Shown: positions 1-8,752, counted from the first letter of the stretch. The stretch is DNA of 64,000 nt from Sinorhizobium kostiense (GCF_017874595.1 NZ_JAGILA010000001.1:1361297-1425296), one strand, 5' to 3'. Notes: generated from the letters alone by a model not told the origin. Numbers and translations: made by a program.

Positions 1-217
1 CTGCCTCAATCGCTTCGGAGGCCTGGCCCGCGTCGAGCGAAGCGACGAAGGCGAGGGCGGAGCCGCTCGCCGGGTCCCGCACCCCCAGACACTTGCCCTC
101 GCGCCCAGCAATCCAGCGGCCGCCGACATAGGCGAGTTCCCGCAGCAATTGCCGGTCTTTCAGCTGCTTCAACGCTTCGTGAAAGTCAGTGCGGGCAAAG
201 GCGGCGGTCATGTCCAT
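1..217 (-). CDS. NAD(P)-dependent semialdehyde dehydrogenase, N-terminal part (cut by window edge)
   Basis: Only the first 72 codons are present; the gene runs off the left edge. The translation (MDMTAAFARTDFHEALKQLK, then LLRELAYVGGRWIAG, then VRDPASGSALAFVASLDA) follows the N-terminal strand region of succinate-semialdehyde dehydrogenases such as E. coli GabD (LINGEWLDANNGEAIDVTNPANGDKLGSVP). In ectoine degradation clusters a dehydrogenase of this family (DoeC/Ssd) oxidises aspartate semialdehyde to aspartate, so the neighbourhood suggests that role. The start at 217 is supported by a doubled GAGGAGAC purine-rich ribosome binding site just upstream; ATG at 211 is a second option. It is transcribed away from the ectoine operon. 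The catalytic Cys and Glu lie outside the window, so activity cannot be judged. Confidence 0.75.
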   Translation of the reverse strand, partial: MDMTAAFARTDFHEALKQLKDRQLLRELAYVGGRWIAGREGKCLGVRDPASGSALAFVASLDAGQASEAIEA

Positions 218-504
218 GTCTCCTCGTCTCCTCGCAAGTTGCGAAGAGATTACGCACTGTTGCCGCGAGAGATTGTCCAATCAGCCGCTTGACGGGAGAG
301 ACTTTGACCAAAGACGCCCCCTGCTAAGAGAGAGATTGTCTCTTCCCGACCCTCGAACGAGTGAGCAAGGGTGCATACCTGTCTTCGCTGCACGCGCCGG
401 CTTCATCTCAGTTCGTGAATTTCGACCGTTACGCGTGGAACAGAAGCTGCGCCTGGTACGTTTGTCGACAACCACCCCCCGCGTGAAAGAGGGAGAATTG
501 CGCC

Positions 505-726
505 ATGACCGCGTCATCGCCATATCGCTCTGCCGCTACAGCTGTTGAACACATCCTCACTGTGCAGGAGGCGTTGGAGCCGCTGTATATGGAACTTGAG
601 CAGGAGGTGGAAACGCGGCTGCTGGAGGCAGCGGTATCCGCCGGCTGGTCTGCCGACGAAGCGCTCGAGGCCATCGACGAACTGAAGCGACACGACGTTC
701 TGTCGATAGAAGATCAGGAAAGCTGA
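505..726 (+). CDS. small conserved-looking acidic protein of unknown function (73 aa)
   Basis: A 73-residue open frame with an AGGGAG ribosome binding site about 10 bases before the ATG. The protein is acidic and predicted helical (for example VQEALEPLYMELEQEVETRL and ADEALEAIDELKRHDV), with no signal peptide, membrane segment or cysteine. I do not recognise a family. It sits alone between the leftward dehydrogenase gene and the leftward AsnC regulator, so no operon context helps. The strong Shine-Dalgarno and the amino-acid composition make a real gene more likely than chance, but no function should be assigned. Confidence 0.55.
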   Translation: MTASSPYRSAATAVEHILTVQEALEPLYMELEQEVETRLLEAAVSAGWSADEALEAIDELKRHDVLSIEDQES

Positions 727-753
727 CTCCCCCGTTCATCGCCGCACTCGGTT

Positions 754-1236
754 TTAATTCGTCTGCGGCAAGAGCGAACCCAACGGCAATATTGTTTCTT
801 CCTTGACCGTCTTCGTCACGATGTAGGTGAAGTAGCGGTCGATGCCGAGTTCGCGACCGAGCAGTTCGTCGACGAGGCGCTGGTAAGCGTCGATATCGGC
901 GGCCACCACCTTGAGTATATAGTCGACGCCGCCGCCGACCGACCAGCAGGCGACGATCTCGGGGATGGCCGCAATGGCGCGCTCGAATCGGTCGAAATCC
1001 ACCTGGCGGTGATTGCCGAGTGTCACTTCCATCATCACGCTCGCGACCGGCACCACGCGCCGCAGCGCGAGCCGTGCGTGGTATCCCGTGACGATGCCGG
1101 CCTTTTCCAGCTTTCTAAGCCGCATCCAGCAGGGCGTCGGCGACAGGCCAGCTTTCTCGGCGAGCGCCAGCTTGGTGATGCGCCCGTCGGCCTGGATCGC
1201 CTCCAGGATGCGCAGATCGATCGCGTCGAGTTTCAT
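754..1236 (-). CDS. AsnC/Lrp-family transcriptional regulator (ectoine cluster)
   Basis: 160 residues from the ATG at 1236, which gives the family's standard start MKLDAIDLRILEAIQADG. An N-terminal winged helix-turn-helix (residues about 4-60, with LALAEKAGLSPTPCWMRLRK as the recognition region) is followed by the RAM ligand-binding and oligomerisation domain (VEVTLGNHRQ to the VKE end). A longer frame to 1329 exists, but its extra N-terminus is unlike the family, and a GGAAGGG site lies upstream of 1236. AsnC-type regulators (DoeX/AsnC) are regular members of ectoine catabolic clusters and DoeX has been shown to bind DNA there. The gene is divergent from enuR with 103 bp between the two starts, so the two regulators probably share a control region. 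Confidence 0.85.
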   Translation of the reverse strand: MKLDAIDLRILEAIQADGRITKLALAEKAGLSPTPCWMRLRKLEKAGIVTGYHARLALRRVVPVASVMMEVTLGNHRQVDFDRFERAIAAIPEIVACWSVGGGVDYILKVVAADIDAYQRLVDELLGRELGIDRYFTYIVTKTVKEETILPLGSLLPQTN

Positions 1237-1297
1237 ACGGGCGCCCTTCCGTCTCCCGACCGGTGCAAAGCTCGGGAAAAGACATTGGGTGTACGTT

Positions 1298-1326
1298 TTG
1301 GCATTGTCAATTGAGCTGATTTTTAT
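1298..1326 (+). promoter_or_regulatory. candidate sigma-70 promoter for enuR
   Basis: TTGGCA at 1298-1303 (5 of 6 matches to TTGACA), a 17-bp spacer, and TTTTAT at 1321-1326 (4 of 6 to TATAAT). The predicted transcript would begin within about 10 bases of the enuR ATG at 1340. That fits the absence of a Shine-Dalgarno there and suggests a leaderless or near-leaderless message. Inferred from sequence only. Confidence 0.4.
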
Positions 1327-1339
1327 CACTGTTCAAATC

Positions 1340-2725
1340 ATGACAACTTGGATGCCCGACACTGCTCAATTGCGCCGCCCGGCCTACCTGTCACTGGCCG
1401 AGCAGTTTGCCCGTGCTATACAGGAGGGCAGGCTTCAAAACGGCACTCGCCTGCCCACGCACCGCAAGCTTGCCGATGATTTGAAGCTCTCGGTACAGAC
1501 GGTGAGCCGTGCCTATGACGAGCTGATCCGGCGCGGCCTGATCTCGGGGGAAGTCGGCCGCGGCAGCTTCGTGCAGACGCGTCCGCGTGAACCCGCTCCG
1601 CCTTATCTGCCGGAACGGCTTGGTGAACTGATCGACCTTTCGATCCTGAAGCCGGTCTGCGAGCAGATCCATCTCGAAAAGATGCGCGAGGCCTTCGCCT
1701 GGCTTGCCGAGAACCTACCGGCGAGTTCCGCACTTTCCTTCCGACCGAACATGGTGTTTCCGCGACATCGCAATGTCGCGGCGGAATGGCTGTCGCGCTG
1801 CGGCCTTGACATCTCTCCGCTGAATATCAGCCTGACCAACGGCGCGACCTCGGCCATGACGGTTGCGTTGATGAGCGTTGCCCCGCCCGGTTCCACGATT
1901 GCGACGGAGGCGATCAGCCATCATACGCTGGTGCCGCTTTCCACCTATCTCGGCATCCGTCTCCAGGGCATAGCTATTGATGACGACGGCATGATGCCGG
2001 AAGCGTTGGACGAGGCCTGCCGCACGGGGGTCATCCGAGCGATATTCCTGCAACCCTCGGTCATCAATCCCACGGCCACCTTGATGAGTGCCGATCGGCG
2101 AGCCGCACTTGCGGAGGTGGCGCGCCGGCATGACATGGCGATCATCGAGAACGATATACTTGGACCTTTGGTGGAGGAGCGCCTGCCGCCCATTGCGGCC
2201 CTGGCACCTGAGCGCACGCTGTATGTCACGAGCTTCACCAAGATCACCGTGCCGGGACTGAGGATCGGCTATCTCGCGGCGCCGGACCGCTATGTTGCGG
2301 CGGTTGCAAACCGGCACCTCGTTTCGAACTGGATGGCGACTCCGTCGATGGCTGAAATCGCAAGCTACTGGGTAAGTGACGGCACGGCGATGGAACTCGT
2401 CAATTGGCAGCGACGGGCCCTCGCTGTTCGCCACGCGATCGCCACAGAGAGCCTGGGCAACCTCAGCCACCGCACACATCCGCAGAGCCTGCACGTCTGG
2501 TTGCCGCTGCCGGAAGGGCATTCGGAGGACGCGTTCGTCTCCCAGGCGCGTCTGCGCGGAGTTGCGATCGCGCCGGGCGCTTCGTTTCGGACCGCCGATT
2601 TCGGCTGGCGGCCTTCCGTGCGGATTTCGCTCGGCTCGACCACCGAGCAGGAGCTCAAGACGGGGCTCGGCACCGTCACCTCGCTGGCGCTCGGCGACCC
2701 TGAGGCCTTACTGCTCGCCATCTGA
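1340..2725 (+). CDS. enuR: EnuR: MocR-type GntR regulator of ectoine utilisation
   Basis: 461 residues. Residues about 15-85 form a GntR winged helix (LSLAEQFARAIQEGRLQNGT, then LADDLKLSVQTVSRAYDELI). The rest is an aminotransferase fold-type I domain. Lys301 in SFTKITVPGLRIGY is positioned as the pyridoxal-phosphate lysine, close to the Lys302 described for Ruegeria EnuR. In characterised members, PLP-bound EnuR represses the uptake and catabolic genes and is released by the ectoine breakdown products alpha-acetyl-diaminobutyrate and DABA; that is known of the family and inferred here. It lies directly upstream of, and in the same direction as, ehuA. ATG at 1352 is an alternative start; neither ATG has a clear Shine-Dalgarno. 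Confidence 0.88.
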   Translation: MTTWMPDTAQLRRPAYLSLAEQFARAIQEGRLQNGTRLPTHRKLADDLKLSVQTVSRAYDELIRRGLISGEVGRGSFVQTRPREPAPPYLPERLGELIDLSILKPVCEQIHLEKMREAFAWLAENLPASSALSFRPNMVFPRHRNVAAEWLSRCGLDISPLNISLTNGATSAMTVALMSVAPPGSTIATEAISHHTLVPLSTYLGIRLQGIAIDDDGMMPEALDEACRTGVIRAIFLQPSVINPTATLMSADRRAALAEVARRHDMAIIENDILGPLVEERLPPIAALAPERTLYVTSFTKITVPGLRIGYLAAPDRYVAAVANRHLVSNWMATPSMAEIASYWVSDGTAMELVNWQRRALAVRHAIATESLGNLSHRTHPQSLHVWLPLPEGHSEDAFVSQARLRGVAIAPGASFRTADFGWRPSVRISLGSTTEQELKTGLGTVTSLALGDPEALLLAI

Positions 2726-2760
2726 TGCAGATGCCCAATGTTTTGGCACCTCCGGAATAA

Positions 2761-2790
2761 ATGTCATGATATTATTATACAGATTGACAT
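2761..2790 (+). promoter_or_regulatory. inverted repeat in the ehuA control region (candidate EnuR operator)
   Basis: ATGTCA (2761-2766) and its complement TGACAT (2785-2790) flank an AT-rich core containing overlapping TATTAT/TTATAC boxes. This is the only AT-rich stretch between enuR and ehuA. A TTGGCA element lies at 2743-2748. Core TGTCA/TGACA half-sites also occur around the enuR promoter, so a shared regulator is plausible. No footprint is available from sequence. Confidence 0.35.
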
Positions 2791-2846
2791 GATTTCGCAA
2801 CCAGATCATCGTTGGGACATTACCGGTCTCAAACGGAGAGACGCGA

Positions 2847-3632
2847 ATGCCCGAGCCGATCATCCGCATCGACAGCATCGTCAAGAGATACGGCGCGCTC
2901 ACCGTGCTCGATGGCCTGTCGATGGAGGTGATGCCTGGCGAGAAGCTTGCTCTCATCGGGCCCTCCGGTTCCGGGAAGACGACGATCCTCCGCATCCTGA
3001 TGACCCTGGAGACGATCAGTGACGGCTTCATTCAGGTCGACGGCGAGCAGCTCTACCACATGAAGAAGGACGGTCGCCTCGTGCCGGCCGACGAGCGCCA
3101 CCTCCATAAGATGCGCGAAAAGATCGGCATGGTCTTCCAGCACTTCAACCTGTTTCCTCACAAGTGCGTGCTCGACAATGTGACGCTTGCGCCGATGTTG
3201 ACGAAGGGCATCGCGCGGGCTCAGGCCGAGGAGCGGGCGATGGAGCTTCTCGACATGGTGGGCATGGCCGACAAGGCGAAAAGCATGCCGGCGCAGCTTT
3301 CCGGCGGCCAGAAGCAGCGCGTCGCGATCGCCCGCGCATTGGCACTCTCGCCCAAGATCATGCTCTTCGACGAGGTGACCTCCGCACTCGACCCGGAACT
3401 CGTCGAGGAGGTTCTGAACGTCATGCGCAAGCTTGCCGCGGAGACCGACATGACGATGCTTCTCGTCACCCACGAGATGGGCTTTGCCCATGACTTCGCC
3501 GATCGGGTGCTCTTCTTCGACCGCGGCAAGATCGTGGAGGAGGGCAGGCCCGAAGACATCTTCCGGCATCCGAAACAGGAACGTACGCAGACCTTCCTGC
3601 GCAAAATCTTAGCGGCCGGGCACCGCGTCTAA
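2847..3632 (+). CDS. ehuA: EhuA: ectoine/hydroxyectoine ABC transporter ATPase
   Basis: 261 residues, a typical polar amino-acid transporter ATPase on the inner face of the membrane. Walker A is GPSGSGKT at residues 38-45. The Q-loop ([12 protein letters not shown]), the signature [15 protein letters not shown] near residue 150, Walker [14 protein letters not shown] near residue 172 and the switch His (LLVTHEMG) are all intact. GGAGAG lies 8 bases before the ATG. It is first in the ehuABCD-eutABCDE run, 121 bp after enuR, and should power uptake with EhuC and EhuD. The ehu name rests on the downstream eut genes and the Sinorhizobium-like gene order; the ATPase sequence alone would only say amino-acid type. 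Confidence 0.9.
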   Translation: MPEPIIRIDSIVKRYGALTVLDGLSMEVMPGEKLALIGPSGSGKTTILRILMTLETISDGFIQVDGEQLYHMKKDGRLVPADERHLHKMREKIGMVFQHFNLFPHKCVLDNVTLAPMLTKGIARAQAEERAMELLDMVGMADKAKSMPAQLSGGQKQRVAIARALALSPKIMLFDEVTSALDPELVEEVLNVMRKLAAETDMTMLLVTHEMGFAHDFADRVLFFDRGKIVEEGRPEDIFRHPKQERTQTFLRKILAAGHRV

Positions 3633-3694
3633 GCCTTGCGGCCGACATTGCCTCAACCAACAACAGCACGAGAACGACAGAGGAGTTGGGACCG

Positions 3695-4546
3695 ATGAAA
3701 CTGAAAGCTTTGATAGCAACGGCGGCAGGCGCAACGGCGTTGATGGCAGCTGTTGTGGCTACTTCCGTGGCAGCCGATGAGAGCAAGCTCGAGGAACTGA
3801 AGGAACAGGGTTTTGCGCGCGTCGCGATCGCCAACGAACCGCCCTTTACCGCGGTCGGGGCCGACGGCAAGGTTTCCGGCGCCGCTCCGGATGTCGCCCG
3901 TGAAATCTTCAAGCGGCTCGGCGTGCCGGAAATCGTCGCCTCTATCTCCGAATACGGCGCAATGATCCCGGGCCTGCAGGCCGGGCGCCACGACGCGATC
4001 ACCGCCGGGCTGTTCATGAAGCCGGAGCGTTGCGCGGCGGTTGCCTATTCCGAGCCGATCCTCTGCGATGCCGAGGCTTTTGCGCTGAAGAAGGGCAATC
4101 CGCTCAAGTTGAGGAGCTACAAGGACATTGCCGACAATCCGGATGCGAAGATCGGCGCGCCTGGCGGCGGTACCGAAGAGAAGCTGGCGCTCGAAGCCGG
4201 CGTACCGCGCGACCGCGTCATCGTCGTGCCGGATGGCCAGAGCGGCATGAAGATGCTGCAGGACGGGCGCATCGACGTCTACTCGCTGCCGGTTCTCTCG
4301 ATCAACGATCTCGTTTCGAAGGCAAATGATCCGAATATCGAAGTGGTGGCTCCCGTCGAAGGGGCGCCGGTCTATTGCGACGGCGCTGCTTTCCGGAAAG
4401 GGGACGAGGCCTTGCGCGATGCCTTCGACGTCGAGCTCGCGAAGATGAAGGAATCCGGCGAGTTCGCCAAGATCATCGAACCTTATGGCTTCTCGGCCAA
4501 GGCCGCCATGTCCACCAGCCGTGAGAAGCTCTGCGCCGCGAAATAA
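3695..4546 (+). CDS. ehuB: EhuB: periplasmic ectoine/hydroxyectoine-binding protein
   Basis: 283 residues with a Sec signal peptide (MKLKALIATAAGATALMAAV, cleaved after the following ATSVAA). The mature protein is a family 3 extracellular solute-binding protein with two alpha/beta lobes (RVAIANEPPFTAVGADG at the start). In Sinorhizobium EhuB, aromatic residues form a cation-pi cage for ectoine, and several Phe/Tyr residues are available here. The start at 3695 follows AGGAG at 3681-3685; a TTG at 3686 is too close to that site to be used. A strong stem-loop follows the gene, as is common for binding-protein genes that must be expressed above the membrane subunits. Confidence 0.88.
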   Translation: MKLKALIATAAGATALMAAVVATSVAADESKLEELKEQGFARVAIANEPPFTAVGADGKVSGAAPDVAREIFKRLGVPEIVASISEYGAMIPGLQAGRHDAITAGLFMKPERCAAVAYSEPILCDAEAFALKKGNPLKLRSYKDIADNPDAKIGAPGGGTEEKLALEAGVPRDRVIVVPDGQSGMKMLQDGRIDVYSLPVLSINDLVSKANDPNIEVVAPVEGAPVYCDGAAFRKGDEALRDAFDVELAKMKESGEFAKIIEPYGFSAKAAMSTSREKLCAAK

Positions 4547-4565
4547 GCCCGGGCCGGGGCTCCCG

Positions 4566-4602
4566 CCGCCTTCCATTCGCGATCAATGCGGGCGGAAGGC
4601 GG
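4566..4602 (+). repeat. stem-loop between ehuB and ehuC
   Basis: CCGCCTTCC (4566-4574) pairs perfectly with GGAAGGCGG (4594-4602) across a 19-base loop. No T-run follows, so this is more likely an mRNA-stabilising or attenuating hairpin than a full terminator. It fits the usual need for more binding protein than permease. Confidence 0.6.
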
Positions 4603-4655
4603 GGTTCGGGCGGGCGGCAAACTACAGCCGAAATTTCTGACTGGAACACGAAACG

Positions 4656-5315
4656 ATGATCGACTGGTCCGGCTATATCGGATTGATCCTCGAGGGCGCG
4701 CTGGTAACGATCCAGCTCACCCTGATGGGCTCGGCGCTCGCCATCGTCGTCGCTTTTGCGGCGGGGCTTGGACGCCTCAGCCGCTTCACGGGGGTGCGAG
4801 CGCTTGCGACGACCTACATCGAGTTCTTCCGTGGCACCTCGATCTTCGTCCAGCTGTTCTGGGCCTATTTCGTGCTGCCTTTTGCCGGGATCACCCTGAC
4901 GCCGCTTCAGGCCGGCGTGCTCGCGCTGGGGCTCAATGTCGGTGCCTATGGCGCTGAAGTGGTGCGAGGCGCCGTCAAGGCGATCGGCCGCGAGCAGCGC
5001 GAAGCTTGTATCGCCCTCAACCTCACGCGCTACCAAGCTATGCGCCATATCATCCTGCCGCAGGCACTGCCGCTGATGCTGCCGACCTTCGGCAACAATG
5101 CCATCGAACTCCTCAAAGGAACCGCCGTCGTCTCGCTGATCTCGCTCACCGACATGACGTTCCAGGCGCAGGTGGTCAGGGCGCAGACCGGCAACACGCT
5201 GATCCCCTTCGCAACGATCCTGGTACTCTATTTCGTCATGGCTTGGCTTATCTCGCTCGGCATGCGCTGGCTGGAGCGGCGCGTCAGCCGTGGTCTCGAT
5301 GGGGTGAGGGCTTGA
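4656..5315 (+). CDS. ehuC: EhuC: ectoine ABC transporter permease
   Basis: 219 residues, a polar amino-acid permease of the HisM/HisQ type. It has about five hydrophobic membrane segments and the cytoplasmic EAA loop (REQREACIALNLTRYQAM, residues about 112-129) that contacts the ATPase. It is preceded by the ehuB-ehuC stem-loop and followed two bases later by ehuD, so translation is probably coupled. EhuC and EhuD should form the heterodimeric channel. The family shows the channel role directly; ectoine specificity is inferred from context. Confidence 0.88.
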   Translation: MIDWSGYIGLILEGALVTIQLTLMGSALAIVVAFAAGLGRLSRFTGVRALATTYIEFFRGTSIFVQLFWAYFVLPFAGITLTPLQAGVLALGLNVGAYGAEVVRGAVKAIGREQREACIALNLTRYQAMRHIILPQALPLMLPTFGNNAIELLKGTAVVSLISLTDMTFQAQVVRAQTGNTLIPFATILVLYFVMAWLISLGMRWLERRVSRGLDGVRA

Positions 5316-5317
5316 CC

Positions 5318-5980
5318 ATGGAATGGGATTGGGAATTCGTTCGTCAGATCATGCCGACTCTCATAGAGGGTTTGCAGATCACCATTCTCGCGACCATTCT
5401 CGGCGCGGCGGTCGCCGCGGTGATCGGCCTCCTTTTTGCCATCCTGCGCATGGTGGCGCCGGCGCCGATCGCACGCGCCACGAGCTTCGCGGTGGAGTTC
5501 ATCCGCGGCACGCCTCTGCTCGTGCAGCTCTATTTCATCTTTTACGTGCTGCCGGATATCGGCATCCGCCTGCCGGCGCTGCTTGCCGGTGTCATCGGCC
5601 TCGGCATCCACTACGGCACCTATGCCGCCGAGGTCTACCGCGCCGGAATCGAGAACGTCCCGCGCGGCCAGTGGGAAGCCGCCAGGGCGACGAACCTCAC
5701 GGCGCGCCAGACCTGGATCCATGTGATCCTGCCGCAGGCGATCCCGCCGATGATCCCCGCGCTCGCCAATTATCTGATCGCCATGTTCAAGGAGACGCCG
5801 CTGCTTTCAGCGATCACGGTGCTCGAACTTATGAACCAGGCGAAAAGCATCGCCAACAGTAATTACCGCTATATCGAGCCGATGACGCTGGTCGGGGTGT
5901 TCTTCCTGATCATGAGCCTGATCTCCGTCTTCTTCCTGCGCTGGCTGGAAGAGCGCTACGCAAGGGTGGACGAACGCTGA
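5318..5980 (+). CDS. ehuD: EhuD: ectoine ABC transporter permease
   Basis: 220 residues from the ATG at 5318. The frame stays open far upstream, but that extension overlaps ehuC and lacks permease features. Membrane segments begin at about residue 15 (TLIEGLQITILATILGAA), [13 protein letters not shown] is the conserved HisM-type motif, and the EAA loop is EAARATNLTARQTWIHVILP. It starts 2 bases after ehuC and its stop overlaps the eutA start (TGATG), which links transport and catabolism in one message. It is the partner of EhuC. Confidence 0.88.
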   Translation: MEWDWEFVRQIMPTLIEGLQITILATILGAAVAAVIGLLFAILRMVAPAPIARATSFAVEFIRGTPLLVQLYFIFYVLPDIGIRLPALLAGVIGLGIHYGTYAAEVYRAGIENVPRGQWEAARATNLTARQTWIHVILPQAIPPMIPALANYLIAMFKETPLLSAITVLELMNQAKSIANSNYRYIEPMTLVGVFFLIMSLISVFFLRWLEERYARVDER

Positions 5981-6765
5981 TGGAACAACCTGTCGCACTT
6001 GCGCTCGCGGGACGTGCACCGCGCCTCGACGACCGGCCGATGGAAAAGCGCATCGGTCTCATCATCCTGGCCACGGACCATACTACCGAGGTGGATTTCC
6101 AGCGTCTGGTCGCATCGGACCGGATCGGCGTCTATGTCGCGCGCATTCCCTATGCCAATCCAGTGACGCCGGAAAACCTCCGGGCGATGCAGCCCTCGCT
6201 GACGGCGGCGGCAGGCCTGATCCTGCCAGACGAAATGCTCGACGTCGTGATGTATTCCTGCACCTCGGCCTCCGTCGTCATCGGTGACAAGGAGATAGCC
6301 GCAGCGATCAGAGCCTCGAAGCCAAGGGCCGCCGTGGTGACCCCGACGGCGGCCGCGGTCGAGGGCTTGAGGACGCTTGGCGCCCGGCGCATATCGGTGC
6401 TCACCCCGTATACAATCGAGACCAGCCGACCAATGGCGGATTATTTCGCCAAGCTCGGCTTCACGATGGACAGATTTACCTGTCTCGGGCTCACCGATGA
6501 TCGGGAGATGGCGCGGATCGCGCCTGAGGAGATCGTGGCTTTCGCAAAGGAAGCGGCGGCGCCGGATTCGGACGCGCTCTTCATCTCCTGCACGGCCGTG
6601 CGGGCGGCCGGCGTGATTTCGAGGATCGAGGCGGCGATCGGCAAGCCCGTCGTCAGCAGCAATTACGCCACTGCCTGGATCTGCCTTCGTCTCTGCGGTG
6701 ATCAGGTGGCGCGGCCGCAGCTCGGTCGATTGATGGCATTACCGCTCGGGGGTGCATGGCTGTGA
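5980..6765 (+). CDS. eutA: EutA: Asp/Glu racemase-fold protein of hydroxyectoine conversion
   Basis: 261 residues, arylmalonate decarboxylase/maleate isomerase-like. The two Cys expected at the active site of this superfamily are Cys94 (MYSCTSASVV) and Cys204 (LFISCTAVRAAG), each in a repeated half-domain. In the proposed EutABC route, hydroxyectoine is converted to ectoine; EutA is thought to act as the racemase-like step before EutB and EutC, but the exact chemistry is less firmly established than for EutD and EutE. The start overlaps the ehuD stop by one base, and the 3' end overlaps eutB by 10 bases. An in-frame ATG at 6040 (MEKRIGLIIL) is another possible start and matches the domain edge. 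Confidence 0.85.
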   Translation: MEQPVALALAGRAPRLDDRPMEKRIGLIILATDHTTEVDFQRLVASDRIGVYVARIPYANPVTPENLRAMQPSLTAAAGLILPDEMLDVVMYSCTSASVVIGDKEIAAAIRASKPRAAVVTPTAAAVEGLRTLGARRISVLTPYTIETSRPMADYFAKLGFTMDRFTCLGLTDDREMARIAPEEIVAFAKEAAAPDSDALFISCTAVRAAGVISRIEAAIGKPVVSSNYATAWICLRLCGDQVARPQLGRLMALPLGGAWL

Positions 6766-7766
6766 GCGCCTCTCTCCCTGTGACGATCGAGGATATCGAA
6801 GCGGCGGGGCGCCGGATTTCTGGTCACGTGATCGCGACGCCGCTCGTTGCGTCGGCATCGCTCAGCAAACTTTGCGGCGTGCCCGTCAGCCTGAAGCTCG
6901 AGCACCATCAGTCGACCGGCAGCTTCAAGCTGCGCGGCGCGACCAATGCCGTTCTCTCGCTCACCACCGAGGAGCGGGCACGCGGCGTCATCGCGGCTTC
7001 AACCGGCAATCACGGCCGGGCGCTTGCCCATGCGGCAAAGGCAGAAGGCGCGGTCGCAACGATCTGCATGTCGCAGCTGGTACCGACGAACAAGGTCACC
7101 GAAATCAGACGCCTTGGCGCCGATGTGCGGATCTTCGGCAATTCGCAGGACGAGGCGCAGGAAGAGGTCGAACGGCTCGTTGCGGAAAGGGGTCTCGTGA
7201 TGGTGCCACCCTTCGACCATCCGGCAATCGTCGCAGGGCAGGGGACGCTCGGACTTGAGATCGCTACGCAGATGCCGGACGTCGCCATGGTGCTTGTGCC
7301 GATTTCGGGCGGCGGGCTCGCGGCCGGGGTAGCGGCAGCGATCAAGGCGCGAAGACCGGCGGTGCGGGTTGTCGGACTGACGATGGAGCGGGGCGCGGCG
7401 ATGAAGGCGAGCCTCGCCGCCGGCAAGCCCGTGCTCATCGAGGAACAGCCGAGCCTTGCGGATTCGCTCGGCGGCGGCATCGGGCTCGACAATCGCGTAA
7501 CATTCCAGATGTGCCGAGAACTCCTCGATGACATCATCCTTCTGACGGAGGCGGAAATCGCCGCCGGCATGCGCCACAGCTACAGGCAAGAGCGTGAAAT
7601 TGTGGAAGGCGCCGCAGCCGTCGGCATTGCGGCGCTTCTCGCCGGCAAGATCAAGGACATCGGCGGCCCGATCGCGGTCATCCTCTCCGGCCGCAATGTC
7701 GACATGGACCTGCATCTCAGCGTGATGAATGGCGAAACCGATCCGTTTCGCGAGGGGGTGGCATGA
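6756..7766 (+). CDS. eutB: EutB: PLP-dependent threonine dehydratase-like enzyme
   Basis: 336 residues of PLP fold type II. Lys58 in STGSFKLRGATNA is the Schiff-base lysine, ASTGNHGRALAHAAK is the substrate loop, and SGGGLAAGVAAA (about residue 183) is the glycine loop that binds the PLP phosphate. In hydroxyectoine catabolism it is proposed to dehydrate the hydroxylated intermediate, in analogy to serine/threonine dehydratases. It overlaps eutA by 10 bases and eutC by 4 (ATGA), so the three are translationally coupled. Length and motifs are complete. On sequence alone it could be called a hydroxyaspartate or threonine dehydratase; the cluster decides the name. Confidence 0.87.
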   Translation: MAVSASLPVTIEDIEAAGRRISGHVIATPLVASASLSKLCGVPVSLKLEHHQSTGSFKLRGATNAVLSLTTEERARGVIAASTGNHGRALAHAAKAEGAVATICMSQLVPTNKVTEIRRLGADVRIFGNSQDEAQEEVERLVAERGLVMVPPFDHPAIVAGQGTLGLEIATQMPDVAMVLVPISGGGLAAGVAAAIKARRPAVRVVGLTMERGAAMKASLAAGKPVLIEEQPSLADSLGGGIGLDNRVTFQMCRELLDDIILLTEAEIAAGMRHSYRQEREIVEGAAAVGIAALLAGKIKDIGGPIAVILSGRNVDMDLHLSVMNGETDPFREGVA

Positions 7767-8752
7767 CACGGATGACGATTCTCACCGAGGCGGAGCTGCG
7801 CCGGATCGTACTGCTCAATCGCGAGGCGGTCGCCTGCATCGAGGATGCCTTTCATGCGCTCGCCACCAAATCGGTGGCGATGCCGCCGATCCTGAGGCTC
7901 GATATTCCGGAGCATCGCGGCGAGGTGGACGTGAAGACCGCCTATGTGCCGGGCCTCGACGGCTTCGCGATCAAGATCAGCCCGGGGTTCTTCGACAATC
8001 CCAAGATCGGCCTGCCGAGCACCAACGGCATGATGGTGCTGTTATCGACCAAGACGGGGCTGGTGCAGGCGCTGCTGCTCGACAATGGCTATCTCACCGA
8101 TATTCGCACGGCCGCGGCCGGTGCGGTCGCGGCGAAGCATCTGTCGCGGAAGGACGCTTCTGTCGCCGTCATTTTCGGCGCCGGCATGCAGGCGAAACTC
8201 CAGCTCAAAGCGCTCGCGCTCGTCCGCCCGATCCGCGAGGCACGGCTCTGGGCGCGCGATGCGGCCAAGGCCGAAGCGGCGGCGAACGCGCTTGCCGAAG
8301 AGCTAGGTTTTCCGGTGAAGGCCGCAACCGACCCGAGAGTGGCTGTCGACGCCGCCGACATCATCGTCACCACGACGCCGTCCGAGAAGCCGATCCTCAT
8401 GGCCGAATGGCTACGGCCGGGGCAGCATGTCACTGCCATGGGCTCAGACGCGGAGCACAAGAACGAGATCGACCCGCAGGCGATTGCCCGCGCCACTTAT
8501 GTCGCCGACAGCCTCAGGCAGACGCGCAGGCTGGGCGAATTGCACCACGCGATTGCCGCCGGGCTCACAGCGCCGGATGCCGAGTTCGCGGAACTCGGTC
8601 AGGTGATTGCGGGGCAGAGAATCGGGCGAACGCACGCCGATGAGATCACCATCGCCGACCTGACGGGCACCGGCATTCAGGACACCGCCATCGCCACGCT
8701 CGCCTTTGCACGGGCGGGCGCCGCAAACGCCGGAACCACTTTCGAGAGTTGA
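7763..8752 (+). CDS. eutC: EutC: ornithine cyclodeaminase/mu-crystallin-family reductase
   Basis: 329 residues. The Rossmann motif VAVIFGAGMQAKLQLKAL (about residue 132) and the N-terminal PPILRLDIPEH/KTAYVPG substrate regions are typical of ornithine cyclodeaminase, alanine dehydrogenase and ketimine reductase relatives. In the ectoine context EutC is proposed to reduce the imine intermediate and complete hydroxyectoine to ectoine conversion. The ATG overlaps the eutB stop; a second ATG three codons later (MTILTEAEL) is equally compatible with the family. A 33-bp gap with an AGGGAA site precedes eutD. Confidence 0.87.
   Translation: MTRMTILTEAELRRIVLLNREAVACIEDAFHALATKSVAMPPILRLDIPEHRGEVDVKTAYVPGLDGFAIKISPGFFDNPKIGLPSTNGMMVLLSTKTGLVQALLLDNGYLTDIRTAAAGAVAAKHLSRKDASVAVIFGAGMQAKLQLKALALVRPIREARLWARDAAKAEAAANALAEELGFPVKAATDPRVAVDAADIIVTTTPSEKPILMAEWLRPGQHVTAMGSDAEHKNEIDPQAIARATYVADSLRQTRRLGELHHAIAAGLTAPDAEFAELGQVIAGQRIGRTHADEITIADLTGTGIQDTAIATLAFARAGAANAGTTFES

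Noticed and set aside
2049..2727. Long reading frames opposite and in other phases of enuR and the ehu/eut genes (some over 250 codons).
   Set aside because: High GC content keeps antisense frames open. Their translations are rich in Arg, His and Gly without domains, and the sense genes are fully supported by motifs.
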